From an uncultured Prevotellaceae bacterium (GTDB lineage Bacteria; Bacteroidota; Bacteroidia; Bacteroidales; Bacteroidaceae), in contig CAMKMK010000049.1 of assembly GCA_946413885.1 (NCBI GenBank), positions 1 through 12,925 of the forward strand: a stretch of DNA of 12,925 nucleotides. The letters are read 5' to 3'. Made by a program: the position numbers and the translations under genes. This document shows positions 6,020 through 12,925 of this stretch, one piece after another (within the stretch, counting starts at the first letter, position 1; each line of letters begins with the position of its first letter). The notes beneath the pieces are model-generated. The model saw only the letters and a list, made by a program, of their open reading frames with translations. It was not told the origin of the DNA and searched no databases.

Positions 6020-7051
6020 TTAGTGGAGAATGATAAAAATAAGTTCTTGAAGAAGTTCTCCAGGAGGTGTTTTGCACCCTCCTACCCCCTTGGAAGCAGC
6101 GTCAGTTTTGCGTATTTCACCCAGAATGCTCATAACTTTCACTCCAGAGTAATTTCTGAGGGCTGGCATAATATCCTTACGAACTTTCCAAGGAGTGATT
6201 CCCAACCATCCAGCGATGCCGTTCTCTGTTTTATCTGGAGCATAGTATGCTAACATGATGTTGGAAAAAAATGTAAATAAATTTGAAAGTGTAGCAGGAA
6301 GAGCAAAGCTACGAGGATTCCCCTGGAAATATTTCACGATTTGATTTGCACGAAAAACATCACGAACAGCTAAAGCGGACTGAAGCTCAAAATTGTTGAA
6401 CTCTTTACTCATTCCAGTCAGCTCCTCCACAAGTCCCTGAGAAACGCGTTTTTCGCCCGAAGGTAGGGCGAGCACCAATTTATCCAATTCTGAGGCCATC
6501 CTGCAGAGGTCTGTTCCTACGTGATCTGCCAGCATTTGCACGGCTTCCGGCACAATTTCCACCTGTTTGTTGCGGAGGTAATTTGTGATGAAAGTAGGAA
6601 GAAAACTGTCATAAACACGTTTGCTTTCGTAAAGAACGCCCACTTCCTGAATCGTTTTGGCCACAGCCTTCCTTCGATCCAGCACACCATGCTTGTGACA
6701 CATGATAAGTACCGTGGAGGACGTCAAATGATGCAGATAAGCATCCAGAGCATCTATGGATCGAATAGCCTGCGCCTCACGAACCACCACGATTCGTCGG
6801 TCAGCCATCATGGGATACGTGCGGGCCAGTTCCACAATCTGATCCGCCGTAACGTCTGCTCCATAGACCAAATCGAGATTGAAGTCACGTTCTTCAGGCT
6901 TCAACAGGGTGTCCACCAGAAAATCACTCAACCGGTCAATATAATATGCCTCCTCCCCCATCAGATAGTAGATAGGAGCCACCTTACCGGCTCGAACGTC
7001 ACGGATGATCTGTTCGTGAGTAATACCTGTCTGTTTGCCGCTTATTGCCAT
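6020..7051 (-). CDS. holA: DNA polymerase III subunit delta
   Basis: A 343-residue clamp-loader subunit, the same length as Escherichia coli HolA. Delta opens the beta sliding clamp during replication. The N-terminal AAA+-like domain starts with APIYYLMGEEAYYIDRL (25-41), where the normal P-loop is degenerate, as expected for this non-hydrolysing subunit. It is followed by YPMMADRRIVVVREAQ, HGVLDRRKAVAK, then ADHVGTDLCRMASELDKL, typical of the linker to the lid, and a C-terminal collar domain with LSNLFTFFSNIM and a GVGG segment near the end. The start ATG at 7049-7051 lies 6 nt after the amn stop, so amn and holA are likely one transcript, ending at the hairpin at 5979-6004. Confidence 0.93.
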   Translation of the reverse strand: MAISGKQTGITHEQIIRDVRAGKVAPIYYLMGEEAYYIDRLSDFLVDTLLKPEERDFNLDLVYGADVTADQIVELARTYPMMADRRIVVVREAQAIRSIDALDAYLHHLTSSTVLIMCHKHGVLDRRKAVAKTIQEVGVLYESKRVYDSFLPTFITNYLRNKQVEIVPEAVQMLADHVGTDLCRMASELDKLVLALPSGEKRVSQGLVEELTGMSKEFNNFELQSALAVRDVFRANQIVKYFQGNPRSFALPATLSNLFTFFSNIMLAYYAPDKTENGIAGWLGITPWKVRKDIMPALRNYSGVKVMSILGEIRKTDAASKGVGGCKTPPGELLQELIFIILH

Positions 7052-7057
7052 TCGTGA

Positions 7058-7834
7058 TCAATATTCGAATTTCAAATGACGGACGGTCTTCTTATCCTGC
7101 TTGATCATTTCTAGAGCCTGAATTCCCATCTGCACATGACCTTTCACGTAATTGTTCGTTACCTCGTTGTCGCTGGTGCTCGTCTTCACCCCATCAGGAG
7201 TCATCGGATTGTCGCTCACCAACAACAAGGCACCTGTAGGGATATGATTGGCAAATCCGCAAGTGAAAAGGGTAGCCGTTTCCATATCCACAGCCATTGC
7301 ACGCGTGGTAAGCAAGTATTCCTTGAATTTCTCGTCATACTCCCACACGCGACGATTCGTCGTATAGACCGTACCCGTCCAATAATCATAACCCAAGTCT
7401 CGTATAGTACTGGATACGGCACGCTGAAGCATGAAAGCAGGCAAAGCTGGTACTTCAGGAGGAAAATAGTCGTTGCTGGTTCCTTCCCCACGGATTCCTG
7501 CGATAGGGAGAATCAAGTCACCACGGCGTGTCTTGCTGGAGATACCGCCACATTTACCCAAAAAGAGACACGCTTTGGGATGAATGGCGCTCAACAGATC
7601 CATGATGATAGCAGCGTTGGGACTACCCATACCAAAGTTGATGAAAGTTATCCCATCTGCCGTCACGGTTCGCATATTCGACGTGTAAGGGGGCTTCTCT
7701 ACCCCAAACTCGTCGCAGAAGATATCTATGTACTTGTTGAAGTTGGTGAGCAGAATGTACTCCCCAAAATCCTCCAGATTGCATTGAGTATAACGTGGCA
7801 ACCAATTTTCAACGATTTCTTGTTTCGTCTTCAT
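7058..7834 (-). CDS. amn: AMP nucleosidase, short form
   Basis: A 258-residue member of the purine/nucleoside phosphorylase superfamily, annotated in Bacteroidota as AMP nucleosidase, which splits AMP to adenine and ribose 5-phosphate. Seen: GMGSPNA (68-74) and FLGKCGGIS (91-99) for phosphate/ribose contacts, VDMETATLF (182-190) for the ribose-binding Met-Glu, and VSDNP (206-210) with Asp208 as candidate base contact. It is much shorter than the about 480-residue E. coli Amn, lacking its N-terminal regulatory domain; it is complete for the short form. A nucleoside phosphorylase role cannot be excluded from sequence alone. It leads the amn-holA pair and is divergent from the HsdR_N-type gene, 42 bp away. 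Confidence 0.88.
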   Translation of the reverse strand: MKTKQEIVENWLPRYTQCNLEDFGEYILLTNFNKYIDIFCDEFGVEKPPYTSNMRTVTADGITFINFGMGSPNAAIIMDLLSAIHPKACLFLGKCGGISSKTRRGDLILPIAGIRGEGTSNDYFPPEVPALPAFMLQRAVSSTIRDLGYDYWTGTVYTTNRRVWEYDEKFKEYLLTTRAMAVDMETATLFTCGFANHIPTGALLLVSDNPMTPDGVKTSTSDNEVTNNYVKGHVQMGIQALEMIKQDKKTVRHLKFEY

Positions 7835-7842
7835 GTTTTTTG

Positions 7843-7850
7843 TAATTTTG
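7843..7850 (+). promoter_or_regulatory. Promoter -7 box of the HsdR_N-type gene
   Basis: TAATTTTG at 7843-7850 is an exact TAnnTTTG. Upstream, CTTG at 7819-7822 (20-bp spacer) matches three of four bases of the -33 TTTG. The predicted start is near 7855-7858, leaving about 20 nt before the ATG at 7877. The -33 region lies inside the first codons of amn. Confidence 0.55.
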
Positions 7851-7853
7851 CAA

Positions 7854-7861
7854 CAAAGATA
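7854..7861 (-). promoter_or_regulatory. Promoter -7 box of amn-holA
   Basis: TATCTTTG on the minus strand at 7854-7861 is an exact TAnnTTTG. No TTTG is seen 19-21 bp upstream. The leader would be only about 12 nt. It is 3 bp from the opposing box at 7843-7850, so the two promoters cannot both hold polymerase. Confidence 0.55.
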
Positions 7862-7876
7862 GCACTTTTTCCTAAA

Positions 7877-8326
7877 ATGAATGCACTAAATCTGCCAAAA
7901 ACGGAATTAAAAATCATCAGCAAGGGTGAAAAGTGTACCGTTTTTGATATTCTAAGACGCAGATACGTCAGCCTCACGCCCGAGGAATGGGTTCGACAGC
8001 ATTTCATACATTTCCTCATCGAGCACAAAGGTTACCCAACCGCCCTCATGGGCAACGAAATCTCGCTGGATCTTAACGGGACGCGCAAACGATGCGACAG
8101 CGTACTTTACGACCATGAGGCCCACCCTATCATGATCCTGGAATACAAGGCTCCTCACATCGCCATCACGCAAGAGACGTTTCGCCAGATAAGCCGCTAC
8201 AACATGAAACTCCGTGTACCCTGGCTCATCGTCAGCAACGGAATAGATCATTACTGCTGCCGGATAGACTACGAAAAAGGGGAATACCATTTCTTGAATG
8301 ATATCCCCCAATATGATGCACTCTGA
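7877..8326 (+). CDS. Stand-alone HsdR_N-type PD-(D/E)XK protein
   Basis: A 149-residue protein resembling the N-terminal nuclease domain of type I restriction subunit R (HSDR_N family) but with no helicase or other domain attached. Seen: the helical SLTPEEWVRQHFIHFLIEH (32-50), then GNEISLDLNGTRKRCDSVLYD with Asp74, and the ILEYKAP strand with Glu89 and Lys91, which together give the D...ExK nuclease core; ISRYNMKLRVPWLIVSNG (105-122) is a further typical segment. All core residues are kept, so catalysis is possible. Small proteins of this type are, from memory, frequent and often next to holA/amn in Bacteroidales. The open frame extends far upstream (to 7136) but that part is antisense to amn; the ATG at 7877 follows the promoter box. 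No methylase or specificity gene is nearby. Confidence 0.85.
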   Translation: MNALNLPKTELKIISKGEKCTVFDILRRRYVSLTPEEWVRQHFIHFLIEHKGYPTALMGNEISLDLNGTRKRCDSVLYDHEAHPIMILEYKAPHIAITQETFRQISRYNMKLRVPWLIVSNGIDHYCCRIDYEKGEYHFLNDIPQYDAL

Positions 8327-8335
8327 GACGAGTGT
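8318..8335. terminator. Weak hairpin between convergent genes
   Basis: CACTC (8319-8323) pairs with GAGTG (8330-8334), with a further G-U at 8318/8335 and a 6-nt loop containing the end of the HsdR_N-type stop codon. It is followed on the plus strand by a T-rich stretch that is interrupted. It may serve both convergent genes, whose stops are only 21 bp apart. Confidence 0.25.
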
Positions 8336-8347
8336 GTCCCTTATTTC

Positions 8348-9193
8348 TTATTCTTTTTCTTCTCCTTCTGCCGCAGCTTTCTTGGCGCGAGTGGAACGAC
8401 GACGTTTGGGCTTCTCTGCCGTGGGAGTGTTAAGACGTACGCCAGCCAACTCAGGATCAATCATGATACGGCTGCAATACTCGCAAACGATGATCTTCTT
8501 GCGCATACGGATATCCAACTGACGCTGGGGAGGAATCTTGTTGAAACAACCACCGCAGGCATCACGCTCTACATAAACGATACCCAAACCGTTGTGGCTG
8601 TTCTTGCGGATACGCTTGAATGCGCTCAGGAGACGAGGCTCGATGGTCAGCTCCAGGTTCTTGGATTCCTCGCGGAGCTTTTCTTCCTCAGCTCTTGTCT
8701 CGCTGATAATCTCGTCCAACTCGCTCTTCTTGATGTCAAGGTCGGTGCGACGATCATTCACCTGCATGTTGTACTCAGTCATGGCGAGCGTCTTCTCCTC
8801 CATCAAAGCCTTGGCCTCAGCTATCTTCTTCTCGTTCAATTGGTTGTCCAACTCAGCATACTCAATCTGCTTGTTCAGATTATCATACTCGCGATTGTTG
8901 CGAACCTGTTCAATCTGACTCTTGAAACGAGCAATGTTGACCTTGTTAACCTCAATGTTGTTGTTGCGCTCACTAATTTCACGCTTCAGTTCCACCACCT
9001 CGTTGTTAATCTTCTCGACACGGGTTGTCAAGCCAGCAATCTCGTCCTCCAAGTCTTGTACTTCCAAAGGGAGTTCGCCGCGCAGGGTCTTGATTCTGTC
9101 GATCTTCGACAACATGGTCTGCAACACATACAAGTTCTTCAGTTTGTCCTCTACTGTAAATTCTGAGGGGTCTTTTGTTTTTTCTCTTGCCAT
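8348..9193 (-). CDS. Coiled-coil C4-type zinc-ribbon protein (COG1579)
   Basis: A 281-residue cytosolic protein. Residues about 15-190 are almost all charged heptad-like helix, a long antiparallel coiled coil. A zinc ribbon follows with Cys213, Cys216, Cys237 and Cys240 (CGGC and CEYC). The architecture matches COG1579, whose best studied member is Helicobacter HP0958/FlgZ, an RNA- and RpoN-binding factor; no such role can be transferred here. After the ribbon there is a lysine/arginine-rich tail (KPKRRRSTRAKKAAA, 261-275) ending in acidic residues, which could bind nucleic acid. The ATG at 9191-9193 lies 9 nt after the stop of the Nif3-like gene, so the two form an operon. Composition is highly Glu/Lys/Asn biased. 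Confidence 0.9.
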   Translation of the reverse strand: MAREKTKDPSEFTVEDKLKNLYVLQTMLSKIDRIKTLRGELPLEVQDLEDEIAGLTTRVEKINNEVVELKREISERNNNIEVNKVNIARFKSQIEQVRNNREYDNLNKQIEYAELDNQLNEKKIAEAKALMEEKTLAMTEYNMQVNDRRTDLDIKKSELDEIISETRAEEEKLREESKNLELTIEPRLLSAFKRIRKNSHNGLGIVYVERDACGGCFNKIPPQRQLDIRMRKKIIVCEYCSRIMIDPELAGVRLNTPTAEKPKRRRSTRAKKAAAEGEEKE

Positions 9194-9202
9194 AATACTA
9201 TT

Positions 9203-10018
9203 TTAGAGGTATTTAATGGGATTGGTGTTCACCGTTGTCTGGAAAACAGGCAAGCTGGGAAACGCCTCGCCCAAAATAGAATAAAAAATTTCTGTCGTGT
9301 ACTGTTCACTTTGATAGTGGCCCAGAATGCCTATCTGCAATTCCTGCTCGTGGCCGAAGAAAGTGTGGTAATGCATCTCTCCCGTCAGGAAAGCATCTGC
9401 CTGAAGACGGAGCGCTTCCTCGAGCATGAAGTCGCCGGCACCACCACACAGAGCAACACTTTGAATGGGGCGCTGCAGCAACTCGTTGTGCATCAGACAC
9501 TCTACCGAGAAAGCTTGTTTCACACGTTGCAGGAAAGCCAAGGAGTCTTCTCCTTCGGGCAGATAACCTATCACCCCGCTACCTGCTGAGATTTGAGTCT
9601 CACGCCCGTCGACACGTACAACCACCTTGTGGGGCTGCATCATCTCCACGTCTACGAGTCCCAAGCGCTCGGCTATGTGGTAGTTCACGCCATCCATCGC
9701 GTTGTCCAGATTGGTGTGGGCTGAATAGATACAGATATCGTTCTGGATAGCCATGCGGACGCATCGTTGCACCTGAGTGGTATCGGAGATGGTCTTCAGT
9801 CCTCGGAACAATACAGGATGATGGGATACAATCAGATTGCACCCCAAATCGATGGCTTCACGGATGACTTCCTCTGTGACGTCCAAACATAACAAAGCCC
9901 CTGAGACTTCCACCTCTGTCAATCCCATCTGCAAGCCAGCATTATCATAGCTTTCCTGCAGGGGCAGAGGCGCAAAACGTTCAAGGGCAGAGATCACTTC
10001 CTGAATTCTCACGCTCAT
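9203..10018 (-). CDS. Nif3-like dinuclear metal-centre protein
   Basis: A 271-residue Nif3/YbgI family protein, often annotated GTP cyclohydrolase I type 2-like; its true reaction is unsettled. Seen: PLQESYDNAGLQMG (19-32), SHHPVLFRGLK (65-75) with metal ligands His66 and His67, AHTNLDNAMDG (100-110) with Asp106, and GHYQSEQ (233-239) with His234 and Glu238, so all five ligands expected by analogy with E. coli YbgI are present. It lacks the large central insertion of longer (about 365-residue) relatives. The longest frame starts at 10069, which lies inside the -33 promoter box; the ATG at 10016-10018 is downstream of the promoter and gives the family start, so I chose it. It is first in a two-gene operon with the zinc-ribbon protein. 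Confidence 0.93.
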   Translation of the reverse strand: MSVRIQEVISALERFAPLPLQESYDNAGLQMGLTEVEVSGALLCLDVTEEVIREAIDLGCNLIVSHHPVLFRGLKTISDTTQVQRCVRMAIQNDICIYSAHTNLDNAMDGVNYHIAERLGLVDVEMMQPHKVVVRVDGRETQISAGSGVIGYLPEGEDSLAFLQRVKQAFSVECLMHNELLQRPIQSVALCGGAGDFMLEEALRLQADAFLTGEMHYHTFFGHEQELQIGILGHYQSEQYTTEIFYSILGEAFPSLPVFQTTVNTNPIKYL

Positions 10019-10038
10019 AAAATGTGATTTTTCGCGAG

Positions 10039-10070
10039 CAAAGGTAAAGAGATTTGAGATAATATCCAAA
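10039..10070 (-). promoter_or_regulatory. Bacteroidetes-type promoter of the Nif3-like operon
   Basis: On the minus strand TTTG (10067-10070), a 20-bp spacer and TACCTTTG (10039-10046) match the consensus exactly. The leader is about 15-20 nt to the ATG at 10018, which excludes the longer upstream start. Confidence 0.75.
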
Positions 10071-10075
10071 TTTAT

Positions 10076-10106
10076 TTTGAAAATTCTGACAGAAGTGCTA
10101 ACTTTG
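10076..10106 (+). promoter_or_regulatory. Bacteroidetes-type promoter of aguA-aguB
   Basis: TTTG (10076-10079), a 19-bp spacer and TAACTTTG (10099-10106) match the consensus exactly. The leader is about 20 nt and ends with AAGGA (10127-10131) close to the ATG, one of the few Shine-Dalgarno-like sites here. The -33 box is 5 bp from the opposing -33 box of the Nif3-like gene. Confidence 0.75.
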
Positions 10107-10132
10107 CCCCTATTGTAGATAAGGTTAAGGAT

Positions 10133-11176
10133 ATGACTTCAACGCGTACCGCCTTTTTACCTGCCGAATGGTATCCGCAAAGTGCAGTCCAACTGACTTG
10201 GCCTCACGAAGGAACAGACTGGGCTCCTATGTTACACGAAGTGACAGCTTGTTACGTCAGGATAGCCACAGAGATTGCCCTTCGCGAGAGGTTGCTGATT
10301 GTGACTCCTAATCCACAGGAAGTGAGCCAGTTGCTCCACGAACACCTGCCCCAGGAGGCCTTTGCCAACATTTCCCTCCACGAGATTCCCACCAACGATA
10401 CGTGGGCTCGCGATCACGGGTTCATCACCATCCTCAGTTCCGAAGGTCCACGCTTGCTGGACTTCCGATTCAACGGATGGGGGCTGAAGTTTCCCGCCAA
10501 TCTCGACAATCAGATCTGCCGCAACATGATGAAGCAGCACGTTTTGCAGGGGAGTTACGAAGACCATCTCGACTTTGTTCTCGAGGGAGGAAGCATCGAA
10601 AGTGATGGAGAAGGAACCATCCTCACCACCTCGCAATGTCTCTTGGCTCCCAATCGGAACGAACCGCTCACACGTGATGAGATAGAGAAAAAAATCCTGA
10701 CATATCTAAGAGCAGACCGCATCCTTTGGCTTCATCATGGCTACCTGGCAGGCGACGATACGGACAGCCACATCGATACACTTGCCCGACTTTGCCCCAA
10801 CAACACGATTGCCTACGTGAAATGCACGGACATGCAGGACGAGCACTTCCCAGAACTTCATCTGATGGAAGAGGAACTGCGGTCCCTACGCACGCTCGAG
10901 GGTCTGCCCTACTTCCTGGTACCCCTTCCCATGGCAGCTCCCGTTTACGACGACGAGGGACAACGCCTGCCTGCCACCTACGCCAATTTCCTGATCATCA
11001 ACGGAGCCGTCCTGATGCCCACTTACGGAAATGCCAAACTCGACCAGGCAGCCACCCTGCAATTGCAAAAAGCTTTTCCTGGCTATGAGATTATCGGTAT
11101 AAATTGTCGTCCGCTCATCCTCCAACATGGAAGCCTCCATTGCTGCACCATGCAATTCCCCAGAGGGGTTATTTAA
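10133..11176 (+). CDS. aguA: Agmatine deiminase
   Basis: A 347-residue member of the peptidyl-arginine-deiminase-like (porphyromonas type) amidinotransferase superfamily that hydrolyses agmatine to N-carbamoylputrescine and ammonia. Seen: PAEWYPQSAVQLTWPH (10-25), NDTWARDHG (88-96), FNGWG (113-117), EGGSIE (151-156), GDDTDSHID (207-215) and the C-terminal HGSLHC with the nucleophile Cys337. The substrate-guiding acidic residues and the His213 general acid/base position are present. Length is normal for AguA. Peptidyl-arginine deiminase is the main alternative, but the adjacent aguB makes agmatine the likely substrate. aguB follows 28 nt downstream and both are driven by the promoter at 10076-10106. 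Confidence 0.95.
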   Translation: MTSTRTAFLPAEWYPQSAVQLTWPHEGTDWAPMLHEVTACYVRIATEIALRERLLIVTPNPQEVSQLLHEHLPQEAFANISLHEIPTNDTWARDHGFITILSSEGPRLLDFRFNGWGLKFPANLDNQICRNMMKQHVLQGSYEDHLDFVLEGGSIESDGEGTILTTSQCLLAPNRNEPLTRDEIEKKILTYLRADRILWLHHGYLAGDDTDSHIDTLARLCPNNTIAYVKCTDMQDEHFPELHLMEEELRSLRTLEGLPYFLVPLPMAAPVYDDEGQRLPATYANFLIINGAVLMPTYGNAKLDQAATLQLQKAFPGYEIIGINCRPLILQHGSLHCCTMQFPRGVI

Positions 11177-11204
11177 CAAGAAAGAAAGACTTTGAACGCA
11201 TATT

Positions 11205-12113
11205 ATGAAGATTGGAATCATACAACAAAGCTGCTTCTCCGACGTGAGGAAGAACATGGAGAAACTGGCCCGCAACATTGCTGACGTGTGCCAGCAAGGC
11301 GCCCAACTGGTAGTGCTTCAGGAGCTGCACAACAGCCTCTATTTCTGCCAAACGGAAAGCACGGATCAATTCGACCTTGCCGAACCCATCCCTGGGCCCA
11401 GCACAGACTTCTATGGCCAGATAGCCCGCCAGCATGGCATCGTTTTGGTCACCAGCCTGTTCGAGAAACGAAGCACAGGTCTCTACCACAATACGGCTGT
11501 CGTTTTTGACGCAGATGGTTCTGTAGCAGGACGTTACCGCAAGATGCACATCCCTGACGACCCTGCCTACTACGAGAAGTTCTATTTCACGCCAGGCGAT
11601 TTGGGTTTCCACCCCATCCAAACCAGTTTAGGACGTTTGGGCGTACAGGTTTGCTGGGACCAATGGTACCCTGAGGGAGCCCGCCTGATGGCGCTTCAGG
11701 GAGCCGAGCTTCTCATCTACCCTACCGCCATCGGATACGAGAGTACGGACTCGCCAGCCGAGCAGCAACGTCAGCGAGAAGCCTGGATAACGGTCCAGCG
11801 AGGTCATGCTGTGGCAAATGGCATCCCCGTCGTTACCGTGAACCGCGTAGGCTACGAACCCGATCCCAGCGGGCAAACCAACGGCATCCAGTTCTGGGGC
11901 AGCAGCTTTGTGGCAGGTCCCCAGGGCGAGATTCTTTATCAAGCCTCCCAATCCGAGGAGGAGAACGTGGTCGTTGAGGTCGATATGCAACGCAGCGAGA
12001 ACGTACGGCGCTGGTGGCCATTCCTTCGCGACCGCCGCATCGAGGAGTTCCACGACCTCGCCAAAAGGTTCATCGACGACCAGCAAGACGATAAGCGAGA
12101 AGAAATGATTTAA
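11205..12113 (+). CDS. aguB: N-carbamoylputrescine amidase
   Basis: A 302-residue nitrilase-superfamily enzyme that converts N-carbamoylputrescine to putrescine, CO2 and ammonia. The Glu-Lys-Cys triad is visible: Glu40 in VLQELHNSLYF, Lys113 in YRKMHIP, and Cys150 in VQVCWDQWYPEGAR. Further family segments are YHNTAVVFDADG (94-105), WGSSFVAGPQGE (residues 230-241) and the C-terminal RRWWPFLRDRR. Length and order match plant and bacterial AguB proteins. It follows aguA on one transcript and completes the agmatine to putrescine route. The start is the ATG at 11205 just before the first strand (KIGIIQQ). No terminator is obvious in the 51 nt before the next gene. Confidence 0.96.
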   Translation: MKIGIIQQSCFSDVRKNMEKLARNIADVCQQGAQLVVLQELHNSLYFCQTESTDQFDLAEPIPGPSTDFYGQIARQHGIVLVTSLFEKRSTGLYHNTAVVFDADGSVAGRYRKMHIPDDPAYYEKFYFTPGDLGFHPIQTSLGRLGVQVCWDQWYPEGARLMALQGAELLIYPTAIGYESTDSPAEQQRQREAWITVQRGHAVANGIPVVTVNRVGYEPDPSGQTNGIQFWGSSFVAGPQGEILYQASQSEEENVVVEVDMQRSENVRRWWPFLRDRRIEEFHDLAKRFIDDQQDDKREEMI

Positions 12114-12164
12114 GATTGATAACGAAAAATATTTACATACAAAACTTTATCCCCTATAGGCATT

Positions 12165-12925
12165 ATGTCAAGTACGCTTAGATTTCAGGTAGTAGGAAAA
12201 GCTTTTTCCAAGAAGGCCATCGCAGTTCCCAACTGCTCAGAACGTCCCAGCGAGTTCTTTGCCAAATATGTGTTCACTCGTCAGAAGATGCTCAAGTATC
12301 TCCCGGCGAAAGTATTTGAGAAGATGTGCGACGTCATCGACAACGGTACCACACTCGACATGCAGACCGCCGATGCGGTAGCCGAGGGGATGAAGACCTG
12401 GGCGATGGAGCTTGGCGCGACCCATTGCACCCATTGGTTCCAGCCTCTGACAGAAGGTACCGCCGAGAAGCATGACGCATTCGTGGAACACGACGGGAAA
12501 GGCGGCATGGTAGAGGAATTCACGGGCAAGGAGCTCGTTCAGCAGGAGCCAGATGCCAGTTCCTTCCCAAGTGGCGGCATCCGCAGCACGTTCGAGGCTC
12601 GTGGCTACTCGGCTTGGGACCCCGCAAGCCCTGTCTTCGTGATTGACGATACCCTGATGATCCCCACCGTTTTCATTTCCTACACAGGCGAGGCCCTCGA
12701 CTACAAGGCTCCCCTGAAGAAAGCCCTCAAGGCCGTCGATCAGGCTGCCACCGCAGTATGCCATTATTTCTATCCTGACGTAAAGAAAGTAGTCAGCAAC
12801 CTCGGCTGGGAACAGGAATACTTCCTCGTCGATGAAGGCCTTTTCGCAGCCCGTCCTGACCTGTTGATGACAGGCCGCACCCTGATGGGGCACGACAGCG
12901 CGAAGAACCAGCAGATGGACGACCA
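12165..12925 (+). CDS. glnN: Glutamine synthetase type III, N-terminal part (cut by window end)
   Basis: The first 253 residues of a type III glutamine synthetase, whose full length is usually about 700-730 residues; the frame is open to the window edge. The enzyme joins ammonia to glutamate with ATP. Seen: ATHCTHWFQPLTEGTAEKHD (85-104), FTGKELVQQEPDASSFPSGG (119-138), TFEARGYSAWDP (142-153) and GWEQEYFLVD (214-223), where Glu216 and Glu218 are the expected metal ligands. These blocks are distinctive of GSIII and absent from GSI/GSII. The start ATG at 12165-12167 gives the family N-terminus. It follows aguB by 51 nt on the same strand; I see no exact promoter box between, so it may be partly co-transcribed, although GSIII genes often stand alone. 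Confidence 0.96.
   Translation, partial: MSSTLRFQVVGKAFSKKAIAVPNCSERPSEFFAKYVFTRQKMLKYLPAKVFEKMCDVIDNGTTLDMQTADAVAEGMKTWAMELGATHCTHWFQPLTEGTAEKHDAFVEHDGKGGMVEEFTGKELVQQEPDASSFPSGGIRSTFEARGYSAWDPASPVFVIDDTLMIPTVFISYTGEALDYKAPLKKALKAVDQAATAVCHYFYPDVKKVVSNLGWEQEYFLVDEGLFAARPDLLMTGRTLMGHDSAKNQQMDD

Noticed and set aside
5999..6253. Plus-strand frame of 84 codons
   Set aside because: Overlaps the terminator and 3' end of holA in antisense.
7136..7876. Upstream extension of the HsdR_N-type open frame
   Set aside because: Antisense to amn; the family match begins near the ATG at 7877, which follows the promoter box.
8594..9166. Plus-strand open frame of 190 codons, leucine/valine-rich
   Set aside because: Antisense to the coiled-coil zinc-ribbon gene; the composition is the complement of its Glu/Lys/Asn codons.
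10019..10069. 17-residue N-terminal extension of the Nif3-like protein
   Set aside because: Its start codon lies inside the -33 box of the gene's own promoter, so it would not be transcribed.
12237..12893. Minus-strand open frame of 218 codons
   Set aside because: Antisense to the glutamine synthetase III gene, whose frame carries clear family motifs.

Overview
The window looks like chromosomal DNA from a Bacteroidota bacterium, most likely order Bacteroidales and perhaps Prevotella-like. Three things point there. At least four promoters fit the Bacteroidetes type (TTTG, about 20 bp, TAnnTTTG) and most starts lack a strong Shine-Dalgarno. A type III glutamine synthetase begins at the right edge. 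The AMP nucleosidase is of the short, single-domain form. Species cannot be named from the sequence alone.

Layout from left to right. A minus-strand AAA/DUF4143 ATPase (18-1340) has its own promoter and an operator-like inverted repeat, and is AT-richer than the right half. Next comes a minus-strand cluster read pyrK, pyrD, trmD, zeta-like kinase, 72-aa partner (4728 down to 1502). It has overlaps or gaps of 8-18 nt throughout, so a pyrimidine and tRNA-modification operon appears to carry a candidate toxin-antitoxin pair at its end. A hairpin terminator separates it from a small XRE-type regulator (4807-5259) with a perfect promoter. After that lies about 640 bp of very AT-rich DNA (5336-5978) with direct and inverted repeats and no convincing gene.

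The middle holds amn-holA (minus), transcribed divergently from a stand-alone HsdR_N-type PD-(D/E)XK protein (plus); the two promoters overlap. Convergent with the latter is a minus-strand pair, a Nif3-like dinuclear-metal protein followed by a coiled-coil zinc-ribbon protein. The Nif3-like gene shares a divergent promoter region with aguA-aguB (plus), the two-enzyme route from agmatine through N-carbamoylputrescine to putrescine. The 5' part of the type III glutamine synthetase gene follows and runs off the window.

Most genes are housekeeping: pyrimidine synthesis, tRNA m1G37 methylation, replication clamp loading, purine salvage, polyamine and nitrogen metabolism. The accessory-looking items are the AAA/DUF4143 ATPase, the zeta-like kinase with its small partner, the orphan HsdR_N protein and the AT-rich gap. 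I saw no rRNA, tRNA, CRISPR array, insertion sequence or integrase. Several starts were corrected from the longest open frame: trmD, the XRE gene, the Nif3-like gene, the HsdR_N gene and the 72-aa gene.
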